A DNA stretch of 41,602 nt. Origin: an uncultured Coriobacteriaceae bacterium. Its GTDB lineage: Bacteria > Actinomycetota > Coriobacteriia > Coriobacteriales > Atopobiaceae. The position numbers and the translations under genes were made by a program. A model generated the notes under the pieces. It saw nothing but the letters and a program-made list of their open reading frames with translations. It was not told the origin of the DNA and did not search any database. This document shows positions 1 to 7,587 of the stretch, in pieces; position 1 is the first letter of the stretch; every line of letters starts with the position of its first letter. The DNA lies in contig CACZFB010000001.1 in NCBI GenBank assembly GCA_902780305.1, positions 103,315 through 144,916 on the forward strand, written 5' to 3'.

Positions 1-321
1 GCGATCGTCGCAGGCACCGGGCATCACGACGTCTCCCATGCTCCAGTACACCTGCAGGCCGCAGTCGTCGCCCTTCTCGGCGCACAGGCGCCGGCCGGCA
101 TCACCTGAGCGCACGAAGCCCTCGTCGTCGAAGAGACACCACACGCAGCCCGAGGCGTCCAGCCACCCGCGCGTCTTTCCGCGCGGCAGCCCATACACCA
201 CTTGCTCGAGCTTGGTGGCCACGTACGGCTCAAGGACCTTCTCAAAGACCTCCCGATTGCGGTTGGCACAGCCCACGAGGTCACTCTCCCCCATCATCCT
301 CACCCCCGTTGTGGCGTTCAT
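1..321 (-). CDS. Partial hypothetical protein (N-terminal 107 residues)
   Basis: An open frame on the minus strand starts at 321 and runs off the left edge, so only the N-terminal part is visible. It begins MNATTGVRMMGESDLVGCAN. Two later in-frame ATGs, at 297 and 294, have a purine-rich GGGGGTGAGG stretch before them, so the true start could be 294. The peptide looks like real protein (LEPYVATKLEQVVYGL, then GWLDASGCVWCLFDDEGF) and is rich in Asp, Glu, Cys and Trp. I do not recognise the family, and no signal peptide or membrane segment is seen. It is transcribed away from the phosphodiesterase gene at 430. A competing frame over 24-284 is Arg/Ser-rich and reads as a shadow. Confidence 0.6.
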   Translation of the reverse strand, partial: MNATTGVRMMGESDLVGCANRNREVFEKVLEPYVATKLEQVVYGLPRGKTRGWLDASGCVWCLFDDEGFVRSGDAGRRLCAEKGDDCGLQVYWSMGDVVMPGACDDR

Positions 322-391
322 GGCATCCTGCGCGCCCGGTGCGTTTCCCTCTCCAGTGTATGCCAACACCGCGCCGCAGGGGCGACGCAGG

Positions 392-397
392 TATACT
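392..397 (+). promoter_or_regulatory. Candidate -10 element for the yfcE-like gene
   Basis: TATACT lies 32 bases before the start codon at 430, in the divergent intergenic region. No good -35 hexamer is visible 16-18 bases upstream, so this is suggestive only. Confidence 0.25.
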
Positions 398-429
398 GAT
401 GCCAGGTTTCACACGCGGGAAGGAAAGCC

Positions 430-972
430 ATGAAGCTGCTCATTGCGTCCGACATCCACGGGGCTGCCGATGCGTGCGCGTCGCTCGTCAAAGCCATCGA
501 GATCCACGAGCCCGACCGCGTCGTGCTTCTTGGCGACCTGCTGTACCACGGTCCGCGCAACGACCTGCCTGCCGACTACGCCCCCAAGCGCGTGATCGCA
601 ATGCTCAACGCGCATGCCAACCGCATCGTGGCGATTCGCGGCAACTGCGAGGCGGAGGTGGACCAAATGGTGCTCGACTTCCCCTGCATGGCAACGTACA
701 ACCAGATTTTTGACCCAGCGACCGGGCACGTGCTGTTTTGCACGCACGGCCACGTGTACGGGCCCGGCCTGCACAACAGCGCACACAACCTGCCCAACCT
801 CGCGCCCGGAGACGCCATCGTGTACGGACACACCCACATCAAGGTGAGCGAGGAGAGCGAGCAGATACCCGGCGTGTGGTGCTTCAACCCCGGCAGCGTG
901 GGCATCCCCAAGGATGGCACCGCCAGCTTTGGCATCTACCAGGACGGCCGGTTCACCCACTGCCTGCTGTAG
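430..972 (+). CDS. yfcE: YfcE-type metallophosphodiesterase
   Basis: Calcineurin-like phosphoesterase of 180 residues, the usual length for YfcE. The dimetal site motifs are all present: D8-x-H10 in SDIHG, GDLL with D36, GNCE with N72, H106 in CTHGH, and GHTH with H134 and H136. YfcE proteins are Mn-dependent cytosolic phosphodiesterases active on artificial diester substrates; the natural substrate is not established. The start is well supported by GGAAGG about 6 bases upstream. The gene stands alone, divergent from the partial gene at 1-321, and is followed by hairpins at 983-1035. Confidence in the family is high; the biological substrate cannot be read from sequence. Confidence 0.9.
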   Translation: MKLLIASDIHGAADACASLVKAIEIHEPDRVVLLGDLLYHGPRNDLPADYAPKRVIAMLNAHANRIVAIRGNCEAEVDQMVLDFPCMATYNQIFDPATGHVLFCTHGHVYGPGLHNSAHNLPNLAPGDAIVYGHTHIKVSEESEQIPGVWCFNPGSVGIPKDGTASFGIYQDGRFTHCLL

Positions 973-982
973 GCAAGCGCAA

Positions 983-1035
983 CGCCGCGGCCCGCCGCGG
1001 CGAGAATAGACGACCTACGGGGTTTGACCCGTTTT
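983..1035 (+). terminator. Hairpins after yfcE, possible intrinsic terminator
   Basis: 983-1002 is a GC-only hairpin with 8-bp arms (CGCCGCGG/CCGCGGCG, 4-base loop). A second small hairpin follows, ACGGG-gtttga-CCCGT, and ends directly in TTTT at 1032-1035, as in a short rho-independent terminator. Confidence 0.4.
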
Positions 1036-1072
1036 CCCATCGTGGCGTCCACATGAGAAGGGATGAACGGGA

Positions 1073-1109
1073 CTCGGGGGGCATACCTCAAAGAGGTGTG
1101 TCCCCCGAG
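1073..1109. repeat. Intergenic hairpin, 17-bp arms
   Basis: The arms CTCGGGGGGCATACCTC and GAGGTGTGTCCCCCGAG pair over 17 positions, with two G-T wobbles, around an AAA loop. It resembles the palindrome at 8578-8612, which also starts with CTCGGGGGG. It lies 100 bases after yfcE and just beyond the 3' end of the ChW remnant, so it may serve convergent transcripts. Confidence 0.7.
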
Positions 1110-1133
1110 CACGGCTTGGCGTTTGCGTGTGGC

Positions 1134-1325
1134 CTACTTCTTAACGAACGCCTTCGCGTACTGCTGCGTGACCGCCCTTGTAGGTCGCGTCGGGCACGGG
1201 CGCGTCCTTCCTCACGAGCGCGACCTGGATCGCCTCGGCGCGGCGGGACATGCCCTGGGTGCCCGCCTGCTCGCCGTTCTTGGCCCAGGCCATCCAGCCG
1301 TAGCTTGCAGCAACGATCACTCATG
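1134..1325 (-). pseudogene. Remnant of a ChW-repeat surface protein (C-terminal end)
   Basis: In the frame reading leftward from about 1325, the minus strand encodes YGWMAWAKNGEQAGTQGMSR followed by RAEAIQVAL. This is the clostridial hydrophobic (ChW) repeat pattern of G-W, A-G-T-x-G and R-x-E-A-(I/L). No start codon precedes it in frame, because a TGA lies just upstream. Near 1177 one extra base breaks the frame. If it is ignored, the peptide continues YKGVTQQYAKAFVKK to a stop at 1134, which looks like a natural C-terminus. ChW repeats occur in secreted surface proteins of Clostridia and Coriobacteriia. The fragment could be the 3' end of the truncated ChW gene at 5941-6663, which has the same strand and the correct order. 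Confidence 0.6.
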
Positions 1326-1621
1326 GCAGATCCTTACCTCTAGCTGCGGCTCTTGTTGCTATAGTACCACCTGTTCAAATGTCCACTCATAGCAGGCTCT
1401 CCCCATAGCGGCCAACGTGTCGCTTTTCGGGTAGCCAAAAGGTGCCACGGCACTAGGGACCGCGGTCCTATCAGCCCACCCTCCGTGGCACCTCCCGGGT
1501 AGCCCGAAAGGTGCCACACCCGGCTGTGCCACCGAATCGCACCGACACAAAGAGGCGCGGGCCCACCCGTAGGATGGACCCGCGCCAGCAGGTGCATATG
1601 CCTGATTGTCTTGAGAAGCGC
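1326..1621. other. Non-coding stretch with alternative hairpins
   Basis: I see no credible gene in these 296 bases between the ChW remnant and the GH13 stop. The notable content is a set of three complementary arms at 1440-1517, listed separately. A short minus-strand frame encodes a 16-residue peptide, MSGHLNRWYYSNKSRS, just upstream of the ChW remnant, but nothing supports its expression. Confidence 0.5.
1440..1517. repeat. Three-arm inverted repeat with two exclusive hairpins
   Basis: Arm A, aggtgccacgg (1440-1450), is the exact complement of arm B, ccgtggcacct (1483-1493). Arm B is also complementary to arm C, aggtgccac (1509-1517), with a further inner CGGG/CCCG stem. B can therefore pair with A or with C but not both. 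A palindrome, ggaccgcggtcc, sits inside the A-B loop. On the minus strand the element lies 105-180 bases beyond the GH13 stop codon. Confidence 0.6.
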
Positions 1622-3463
1622 TTACTCGCTCACGTAGACAACGCCCTCCCAGGGACGCAGCTTGCCCTCCTCGGGGTCATCGACGGAGGAGATGACGGCC
1701 TTCATGCCCTTCACGAGGGAGGCGTCGTAGGTGACCTCCTCGCCCGTGAAGTTGGTGAGGGTCACGGCCTTGTCCTCGCCGCAGGCGCGCTGGAAGGCAA
1801 AGATCTCCTCGCTGTCCTCGAGCAGCGTCGTGTAGTCGCCCGCGAGCAGGACGGGGTTCTCGCTGCGCAGCTTGCTGAGCTTGCGGTAGTAGTTGAGCAC
1901 GGAGTTCTCGTCCGCCTCCTCCACCTCGGCGTTGACGGTCTTGTAGTCGTCGTGGACCGGCAGCCAGGGCTTGCCGGTGGTGAAGCCGGCGTTCTCGGTC
2001 GTGTCCCACTGCATGGGCGTACGAGCGTTGTCGCGGCTGCACTTCTGGACGGCCGCGAGGGCCTCCTCCGGGGTCTTGCCGGCGCCGATGGCCAGGTCGT
2101 ACTGGTTGCGCGCGTTGGCGTCATCGTAGTCGTCGATGGAGGCCATGGCGGCGTTGGCAAAGCCGAGCTCCTCGCCCTGGTAGACGAAGGGTGTGCCACG
2201 CATGGTGAGCAGGATGGTGCCGAGCATCTTGCCAGCGGCGACCTTGTCCTCGCAGTCAGGCGTGAAGCTGTTCACCGAACGGGGCTGGTCGTGGTTCTCG
2301 AGGTAGACGGGGTACCAGCTGTTCTCCGTGTTCTTCTGGCTCGCGGCGAAGGCCTTCTTGAGCTCGGTCAGCTTCCAGGTGGAGTCCTTGTACCAGATCT
2401 CGTTGCCACCCTGCGGAACGAGCACGTGCGCAAACTCGAAGACCATGTCGAAGACGCCGTTCTCGCCGACCCACTGGGGCAGCTCCTCGGGCTTGACGCC
2501 ATTGGCCTCACCCACGGTGAAGGCGTCGGTGCCGGCCATGACCTCGTTCTTGAACTCGTTGAGGTAGTCGAGGATGCCGTCGGTGTTGACGGTGGCGGCA
2601 TGGATGCCAGAGAGGCCATCGGCCTCGCCGTCGGGCTCAGCGTCGACGAAGGCAGGCTTCTTGATGTAGGGGATGGCGTCGATGCGGAAGCCGCCGACAC
2701 CCTTGTCCAGCCAGAACTTGGCCATCTTGAAGAGCTCCTTGCGCAGGGCCTCGCACTCCCAGTTCATGTCAGGCTGGAAGTCAGCGAAGGTGTGCAGGTA
2801 GTACTGGCCACGCTTCTCGGACCAGGTCCAGGCGGAGCCACCGAAGATGCTACGCCAGTTGGTCGGCGGAACCCTCTTGCCGTCCTTGTCCTTCTTGGCG
2901 TCCTGCCAGATGTACCAGTCGCCGTGCTCGCCCTCGGGGTTGGCCTCGGAGTCCTTGAACCACTCGTTCTCGTTGGAGGAGTGGTTCATGACGAGGTCCA
3001 TGACGATGCGGATGTCGCGCTTCTTGGCCTCGGCAATGAGCTCGTCCATGTCGGCCATGGTGCCGAAGCGCGGGTCGATGTCGTAGTAGTCAGCCACGTC
3101 GTAGCCGCCGTCCTTGTTGGGCGACTTGCAAACGGGGGTCAACCAGATGGCGCCGACACCCAGCTCGGCCAGGTAGTCGAGCTTCTTGGTGATGCCCGCG
3201 AGGGTACCGGTGCCCTCACCCTTGGTGTCGAGGTAGCTCTTGGGGTAGACCTCGCACGCGATGGTGCTCTGCCACCACTTGAGCGCCTTGGCGGCCTCGT
3301 CGGCATTCTGCGCCGCAGCCTCGCCCTTGTTGGCAGCGGCGTCGTTGCCCGAGTTGTTGCCAGAGCACGAAGCCAGGCTCATCAGCATCATTGCTCCTCC
3401 CATGCCTGCAAATGCGGTGAGAGCACCCCTACGCGTCATCATACGTGCTTTCATGTCTGCCAT
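1622..3463 (-). CDS. Tat-exported lipoprotein alpha-glucosidase (GH13 family)
   Basis: Hydrolase of 613 residues. The signal region has a twin-arginine segment (TRRGALTAF) and a lipobox, SLASC, with Cys33 as the lipidated residue, followed by an Ala/Asn/Gly-rich linker. The GH13 TIM barrel follows: DLVMNHSS, GFRIDAIPY with nucleophile Asp262, VGEAN with acid/base Glu319, and ENHDQPR with stabiliser Asp392. The overall pattern resembles oligo-1,6-glucosidase and trehalose-6-phosphate hydrolase, enzymes that are normally cytosolic; here the enzyme should sit on the outer face of the membrane and trim short alpha-glucans. The start at 3463 has AAGGGGTGAA about 7 bases upstream, whereas an extended frame to 3622 lacks a plausible start. 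It is the only intact gene in the surrounding decayed carbohydrate region. Exact substrate linkage is not certain. Confidence 0.88.
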   Translation of the reverse strand: MADMKARMMTRRGALTAFAGMGGAMMLMSLASCSGNNSGNDAAANKGEAAAQNADEAAKALKWWQSTIACEVYPKSYLDTKGEGTGTLAGITKKLDYLAELGVGAIWLTPVCKSPNKDGGYDVADYYDIDPRFGTMADMDELIAEAKKRDIRIVMDLVMNHSSNENEWFKDSEANPEGEHGDWYIWQDAKKDKDGKRVPPTNWRSIFGGSAWTWSEKRGQYYLHTFADFQPDMNWECEALRKELFKMAKFWLDKGVGGFRIDAIPYIKKPAFVDAEPDGEADGLSGIHAATVNTDGILDYLNEFKNEVMAGTDAFTVGEANGVKPEELPQWVGENGVFDMVFEFAHVLVPQGGNEIWYKDSTWKLTELKKAFAASQKNTENSWYPVYLENHDQPRSVNSFTPDCEDKVAAGKMLGTILLTMRGTPFVYQGEELGFANAAMASIDDYDDANARNQYDLAIGAGKTPEEALAAVQKCSRDNARTPMQWDTTENAGFTTGKPWLPVHDDYKTVNAEVEEADENSVLNYYRKLSKLRSENPVLLAGDYTTLLEDSEEIFAFQRACGEDKAVTLTNFTGEEVTYDASLVKGMKAVISSVDDPEEGKLRPWEGVVYVSE

Positions 3464-3675
3464 ACCTGAATTCACCCCTTCAAAGACGTGCACGGACCGA
3501 AGGCCCGGTTGTACGAGCGGACTGCATGCGGCTTCCCCCGCATTCATGGCAGCCCGTAACCGAACCGCAACAATACAATACGCCCAATTCGAGCAGTCGA
3601 ACGCGAGAACGATAACAAACAAGGGGGTTCACAAACTAGTCATAAATCCATGCACATACACTGGCCGAGCTGCCA
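3464..3675. other. Upstream region of the GH13 gene
   Basis: This is a non-coding leader. It is more AT-rich than its surroundings near 3575-3655 and probably carries the GH13 promoter on the minus strand. No clear -35/-10 pair or operator could be assigned. Confidence 0.35.
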
Positions 3676-4646
3676 CTATCGGTCTCCTGTGCCGCAGTGC
3701 ATGTCGACCCAACCTTTGGCCACGCAGGTGCGCAGGCTCCATTCGCTGCGCCTCGGGTCGTCCACGCGATAGCTCCAGTAGCAGCCACCGATGCCCTGAT
3801 CCCAGGCCTCGATCTGCGCATCCGCAAGGGCGCGGTTGAACAAGCGCCGATCTCGCTCACCGAAGCTCTTCTTGAGCGGCGAGTGATTGGCGATGCTCCA
3901 CTCGCCCACCATGACCGGATGGTAGCGAGCGGCATCGCGCACGCGCTCCGAGAACTCGCCAAGCCGCGCCAGGTACTCGTCGAGGTCATAGCGCTCGAAG
4001 CCCCACTCCGAGAAGTTCAGGTACTGGTGCGTGTCGATGACGACGTTGTCATAGCGCTCAGTCGGCAGCAGCTCGTTCCAGGCCTCCAGCTCGAACTGGT
4101 CATGGAAGACGAGCGCGACATCGGGTCCCACGAGAGGCCGCAGGCGCCTATAGTCATCCTTGTAGAAGGCAAGCAGGATCTCGCGCGGGATGTGCGCCGA
4201 GCCAGGGCCTCCAGCACGTCGACGACGTAGTCGATGCGGGCCTGGTCCTGCGCCCAGGCACACAGGGCCAGGTAGCCACCGTCGTCAAAGCCGTTCTGTG
4301 AGAGGGGCACCGTGTGCAGGTCGATGAGCACCTTGAGCCCCTGGCGCTCCACCCACGCAAACGCGTTGTCCAGGTGTTCGATGCACGGCAGGTGGTTCGC
4401 GGTCCCCCAGATGAAGTACGGCACGGGGATGCGCACGAGGTTGACCCCCACCCGCGCCAGCCAGGCAAAGTCCTTTTCGGTGATGTAGCTGCGCCGATGC
4501 ATCTCCAGCGCCAGCTCAAGCTCACCCGAAGGCATCTCGTCGATGAGGCCTCGCTCATCCTCGCAGGTCGCCACAGACAAAGGGGAGGCTCCCATCCACT
4601 TCTCCAGTACCAGCCAGTTACCCAGGTTGACACCACGAAGCTTCAT
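3676..4646 (-). pseudogene. Broken GH5-type exo-beta-glucanase-like gene
   Basis: The 5' part from 4646 encodes MKLRGVNLGNWLVLEKWM, IDLHTVPLSQNG and DVLEALARR, in the manner of GH5 exo-1,3-beta-glucanases. A good GGAGG sits 6 bases before this start. At about 4193-4204 the frame shifts. The 3' part then continues as IPREILLAFYKDDYRR, FHDQFELEAWNELL, HQYLNF and MVGEWSIA (the nucleophile Glu), ending in GCYWSYRVDD and a stop at 3676. The segment that should join the two halves is missing. It would normally carry the LNEP acid/base glutamate. Both reading frame and catalysis are therefore lost. The junction has GGCTCGGC in a context compatible with a short-homology deletion. Confidence 0.82.
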
Positions 4647-4718
4647 GGGAGCCTCCGATGGAGACATGGGGGCGCAAAGGAGTGGATGCCGCCCACCCCT
4701 CGCGCAGTCAGGTTCGCC

Positions 4719-5879
4719 TTACAGCGGGCAGAGACTGAGTGCCGCCTCGTCGGCAATCACCGCGCAGTTGGTGTGCAACTGCAGGATGGAGGCCGGGACG
4801 CGCGGCGTGACCGGGCAGAAGCACATGTCGTAGACGGCCTGCGCCTTGGCCTCGCCATTGGCGATCACGAGGATCGAGCGAGCGAGCATGATGGTCTGCA
4901 CGCCCATGGTGTAGGCCTGACGCGGAACGTCTTCCTCGCGCTCGAACAGGCGGCTGTTGGCCTTGATCGTGCTCTCGGTGAGGTCGACGCAGTGCGTGCC
5001 CTTGGAGAAGACGTCGTCGGGCTCGTTGAAGCCGATGTGGCCGTTGTTGCCGATGCCCAGCAGCTGCAGGTCGACGTAGCCGGCAGCCTTGACCATGTCG
5101 TCGTACTCCTTGCAGGCCTGCTCAGCGTCGGGGTTCGAGCCGTCGGGCACATGCGTGTTGGCGAGGTCGATGTTGACATAGTCAAAGAGGTTCTTGCGCA
5201 TGAAGTAGTGGTAGCTCTGGGGATCGTCGTCGAAGACCACGAGGTCCGCCCAACAGCCCTCCTTGATAAGGCCGCAACGATCGATGATGCGCGCGCTGCG
5301 GGCAGCAACCTCGCCCGCCATGCGCAACGCCTGCGACGCGTCGACCAGGCCCCATTCGACCACATTGCGAACGGCTTTGGCAAGGGTCAGCGTCGACCCC
5401 GCCAGATTGTCTCCATCTTTGAGGTGCGCCGCGCCTTCGCGAAGCTCGATCGGCAGCTCGCCGATCATGTAGTCGCCATCGGGCAGCCCGCCACAGGCGA
5501 GACAGTCGGTGATGAGCGCCACGTGGTCCCAGCCCTTGGCGGCGATCAGCGAGCCGCAGGCAGCCGGGTGCACGTGATAGCCGTCACAGATGAGCTCGGA
5601 GTAGGTCTCGGGCGTGGTCATCGCACAGCCCACGGGACCCGGCGTGCGATGGTAGAGGTCGTCCATGCCATTGAAGGTGTGCACGAACGCGCTGGCGCCC
5701 GCCTGCACGGCCGCGAGGCACTCCTCATAGGTCGCAGAGGTGTGGCCGATCGCTCCGACGACGGCGCGCTCCGCAAGCCCGCGGATGTACTCGACAGACC
5801 CCGCCCGCTCGGGCGCGAGCGCGCTCTTGCGGATGAGGCCGTCCGCCTGCTCCTGCCACGCGTCCAGCGTCTCGAGCAA
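4719..5879 (-). pseudogene. nagA-nagB deletion fusion (GlcNAc-6-P deacetylase / GlcN-6-P deaminase)
   Basis: The upstream part (about 5879 to 5226) is the middle and end of NagA: GHTSATYEE and HTFNGM (two metal histidines), CDGYHVHPAA, LITDC (catalytic Asp) and a C-terminal ADLVVFDDD. The first third of NagA, with the Glu metal ligand, is absent. At about 5222-5232 the frame continues without a stop into NagB at PQSYHYFM. It contains LGIGNNGHIGFNEP with the active-site His and Glu, and ends TNCAVIADEAALSLCPL at 4719. The first 75 or so residues of NagB, including the catalytic Asp of the NLDEYVGL motif, are missing. The two enzymes normally act one after the other in amino-sugar catabolism. 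The open frame extends to 6125, but beyond 5879 it no longer resembles NagA. Neither half should be active. Confidence 0.85.
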
Positions 5880-5972
5880 AGGATCTCGCCCTCGACGAGC
5901 TGGCGTCCGAGCTGGAGGGGCGCTTCGGCCGGGCGTGGCCCTACATGGACGGCATGGGGGAGGACCGCTGTC
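5880..5972. other. Unassigned fragment between the nagA and ChW remnants
   Basis: These 93 bases belong to neither neighbour. On the plus strand they read as plausible protein, DLALDELASELEGRFGRAWP then YMDGMGEDRCP, without start or stop. I do not recognise it. It may be a scrap of a third gene left when flanking DNA was lost. Confidence 0.35.
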
Positions 5973-6663
5973 CCCAGCCGAGCATTCTCCCGGCGTTTTC
6001 GCTGCCGTGGACGCGGTAGTAGACGTCGTAGGCGTCCTTGGCCTCTCCGGTGAGCCTGACCCGCACGGCCTCGACGCGGCGGGACTTGCCCGTGGTGCCG
6101 CTGGTGGCGCCGTCGGCGCCTCCATCGCCGCTGCCGATGCCCGCGTCCCAGTCGCTGCCCGTGGCCTCCAGCTTGCTCACGCCGTCGCCCTCCTTGCTCT
6201 GCGTGTAGATCGTCAGGCTGTTGCCGGCGCCCGTGACGGTAATGCCCTTGCTCGCCGTCAGCGTCGCGTTGTCGGCGAGGATCAGGCACACGTCGCCCCG
6301 TACCGTGACGCGCTCCGTGAACTGGATTCCGGTGGTGCTGGTTCCGTCGCCGGCCACGTACCAGAACTGGCCATTACCCTCGCCACCCCAGGTCGCAGCG
6401 GCTCCAGATGACGCCAGCGCCTGGACGCCGTCCGCGGTCTTCGTGGTGCCGTCCGCGTCGATGTAGGGGACGCCATCCACCTGCACGGCCAGCTCCTCGC
6501 CCTGTACGACGGCCACCGGCTCCACGGTGCCCTCGGGCTCGACCTCGACCTCGCCGGCAAGGGCGACCGCCGGGCACAGGCCCAGCACCAACGCCAAGGC
6601 CGCGACCAGGCTCAACGTGAGCTTACGGACACCCCCCCCGAACGTATGTTTTGCGCTTCCCAT
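5941..6663 (-). pseudogene. Truncated secreted surface protein with partial ChW domain
   Basis: The start at 6663 is good, with GGGAG 7 bases upstream. A signal peptide covers about residues 1-37 (hydrophobic LTLSLVAALALVLG, then AVALAGE). A beta-structured surface segment follows: QFWYVAGDGTSTTG, GDVCLILADNATLTASKGI and NSLTIYTQS. At about residue 175 it passes abruptly from NAGIG-like repeat text into a ChW-type segment, SGTTGKSRRVEAVRVRL, ending GRMLGWG. The last residues (QRSSPMPSM, stop at 5941) come from the unassigned fragment. Both an internal deletion and a lost C-terminus are inferred. The short protein could still be made and secreted, but it lacks any complete adhesive or anchoring region. 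Confidence 0.65.
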
Positions 6664-6786
6664 GAGCCGCTCCCTTCTCGCGGGACGTCACGCCCGCATT
6701 GGAGTGAATATAGAAAGTGGAAACACCACCATTTCCCACGGCTCCTGACGCTTCGGGGGCGCAGTGAGACAGGTGGCGGTGGGAGC

Positions 6787-7277
6787 TGGGTAGACGTAGA
6801 CTCTCTCTGCAAGCTCCTCGCCGATCACCCTGCCGTAACGAAGGCAACCGTGTACCCGCGCATCGGCTCGGTCGTTGTGTGTTACGACAACCTGGACGCG
6901 AGCGCTACGTGGAGGTGGAGTACGTGGTCGCGCACGGCCTTGCGTCGTCTCTGGGAGGTATGCACGTGGTGCTGGGGTTTGCACACGTGGTAATGCTCAC
7001 GGGCGACAACCAGCAGTCGGCGGGACGCATCGCGCGCGAGGTGGCCGACGTAACGCTCAACGAGTCCGACCTGTTCTCGCTCGTTCGCCTGCGCAAGCTG
7101 AGCATGGAGCTGATAGACCGGCTGGACACGAGCATTCGCGCCATCATGCTGTGGAACTCGGGCCTGCTCTCGCTGGGCATTGGCGGCGCGACCACGCCGC
7201 AGACCTCGTCGCTCTTGCACAACACCTCCACCGTCGCGCTCGGCGCCCACGACACGAGGGCCTACCTGCCCGCGTGA
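6787..7277 (+). pseudogene. Remnant of a heavy-metal P1B-type ATPase
   Basis: The first fragment (6787 to about 6892) encodes LADHPAVTKATVYPRIGSVV, which resembles an N-terminal HMA-like domain. A frame change near 6892-6902 leads to VEYVVAHGLASSLGG from the nucleotide-binding domain. VVMLTGDNQQSAGRIAREV then joins directly to ADVTLNESDL, and the gene ends NTSTVALGAHDTRAYLPA. The phosphorylation motif DKTGT, the GDGxND hinge motif, the CPx metal site and nearly all transmembrane helices are gone. At least three segments have been deleted, one at a point where IAREV is shared by both sides. The intact protein would be about 650-700 residues and pump transition metals across the membrane. This copy cannot work. 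Confidence 0.8.
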
Positions 7278-7587
7278 GGCGAGGCGGTTGCACATGCAGG
7301 CATCGCCGACACCGTGGCTTGAGAACTCAACGAGGCATCTGTCGAAGAACCCCAGCTCGTAGTATCGCCTGCCTGCCATGACTAACCATGGCGCCAACGA
7401 CGAATACGCGTATGGTAACCTCCCCGGCATAGCGTTCCAGCGCAGCAGCACACTCGCAAACGGCGTCTAACGCTGCGACTTCCTGCTTACGCGCGCGAAG
7501 GGTACTCAGGGGCTTTTCTCTGAGCACGGTCTGTACTCTGCTAGACTTGCGATAGTGACTAAGACGTCTCGAACAAGGTGACGCGAC
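7278..7587. other. Gene-poor spacer before the Fic gene
   Basis: These are 310 bases without a confident gene. The minus strand carries a protein-like stretch at about 7327-7490, including RARKQEVAALDAVCECAAAL and IRVFVVGAMV. It faintly recalls minimal nucleotidyltransferases but lacks their GSxARG and DxD motifs. It may be a further relic. The Fic promoter must lie near 7530-7575 but no convincing hexamers are visible. Confidence 0.35.

Noticed and set aside
1362..1380. T-box riboswitch (TGAACAGGTGGTAC on the minus strand)
   Set aside because: The match to the T-box core is partial: ACCGCG is missing, and no stem I or specifier loop could be recognised upstream.
1511..3469. Long plus-strand frame of 652 codons opposite GH13
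   Set aside because: It is the antisense shadow of a clear GH13 gene. The Val/Leu/Gly-rich text is typical of G+C-rich antisense frames and no family motif is seen.
7327..7490. Minimal nucleotidyltransferase or antitoxin gene on the minus strand
   Set aside because: Only a faint resemblance around IRVF; catalytic motifs and a credible start are absent. Kept as a possible relic within the spacer entry.
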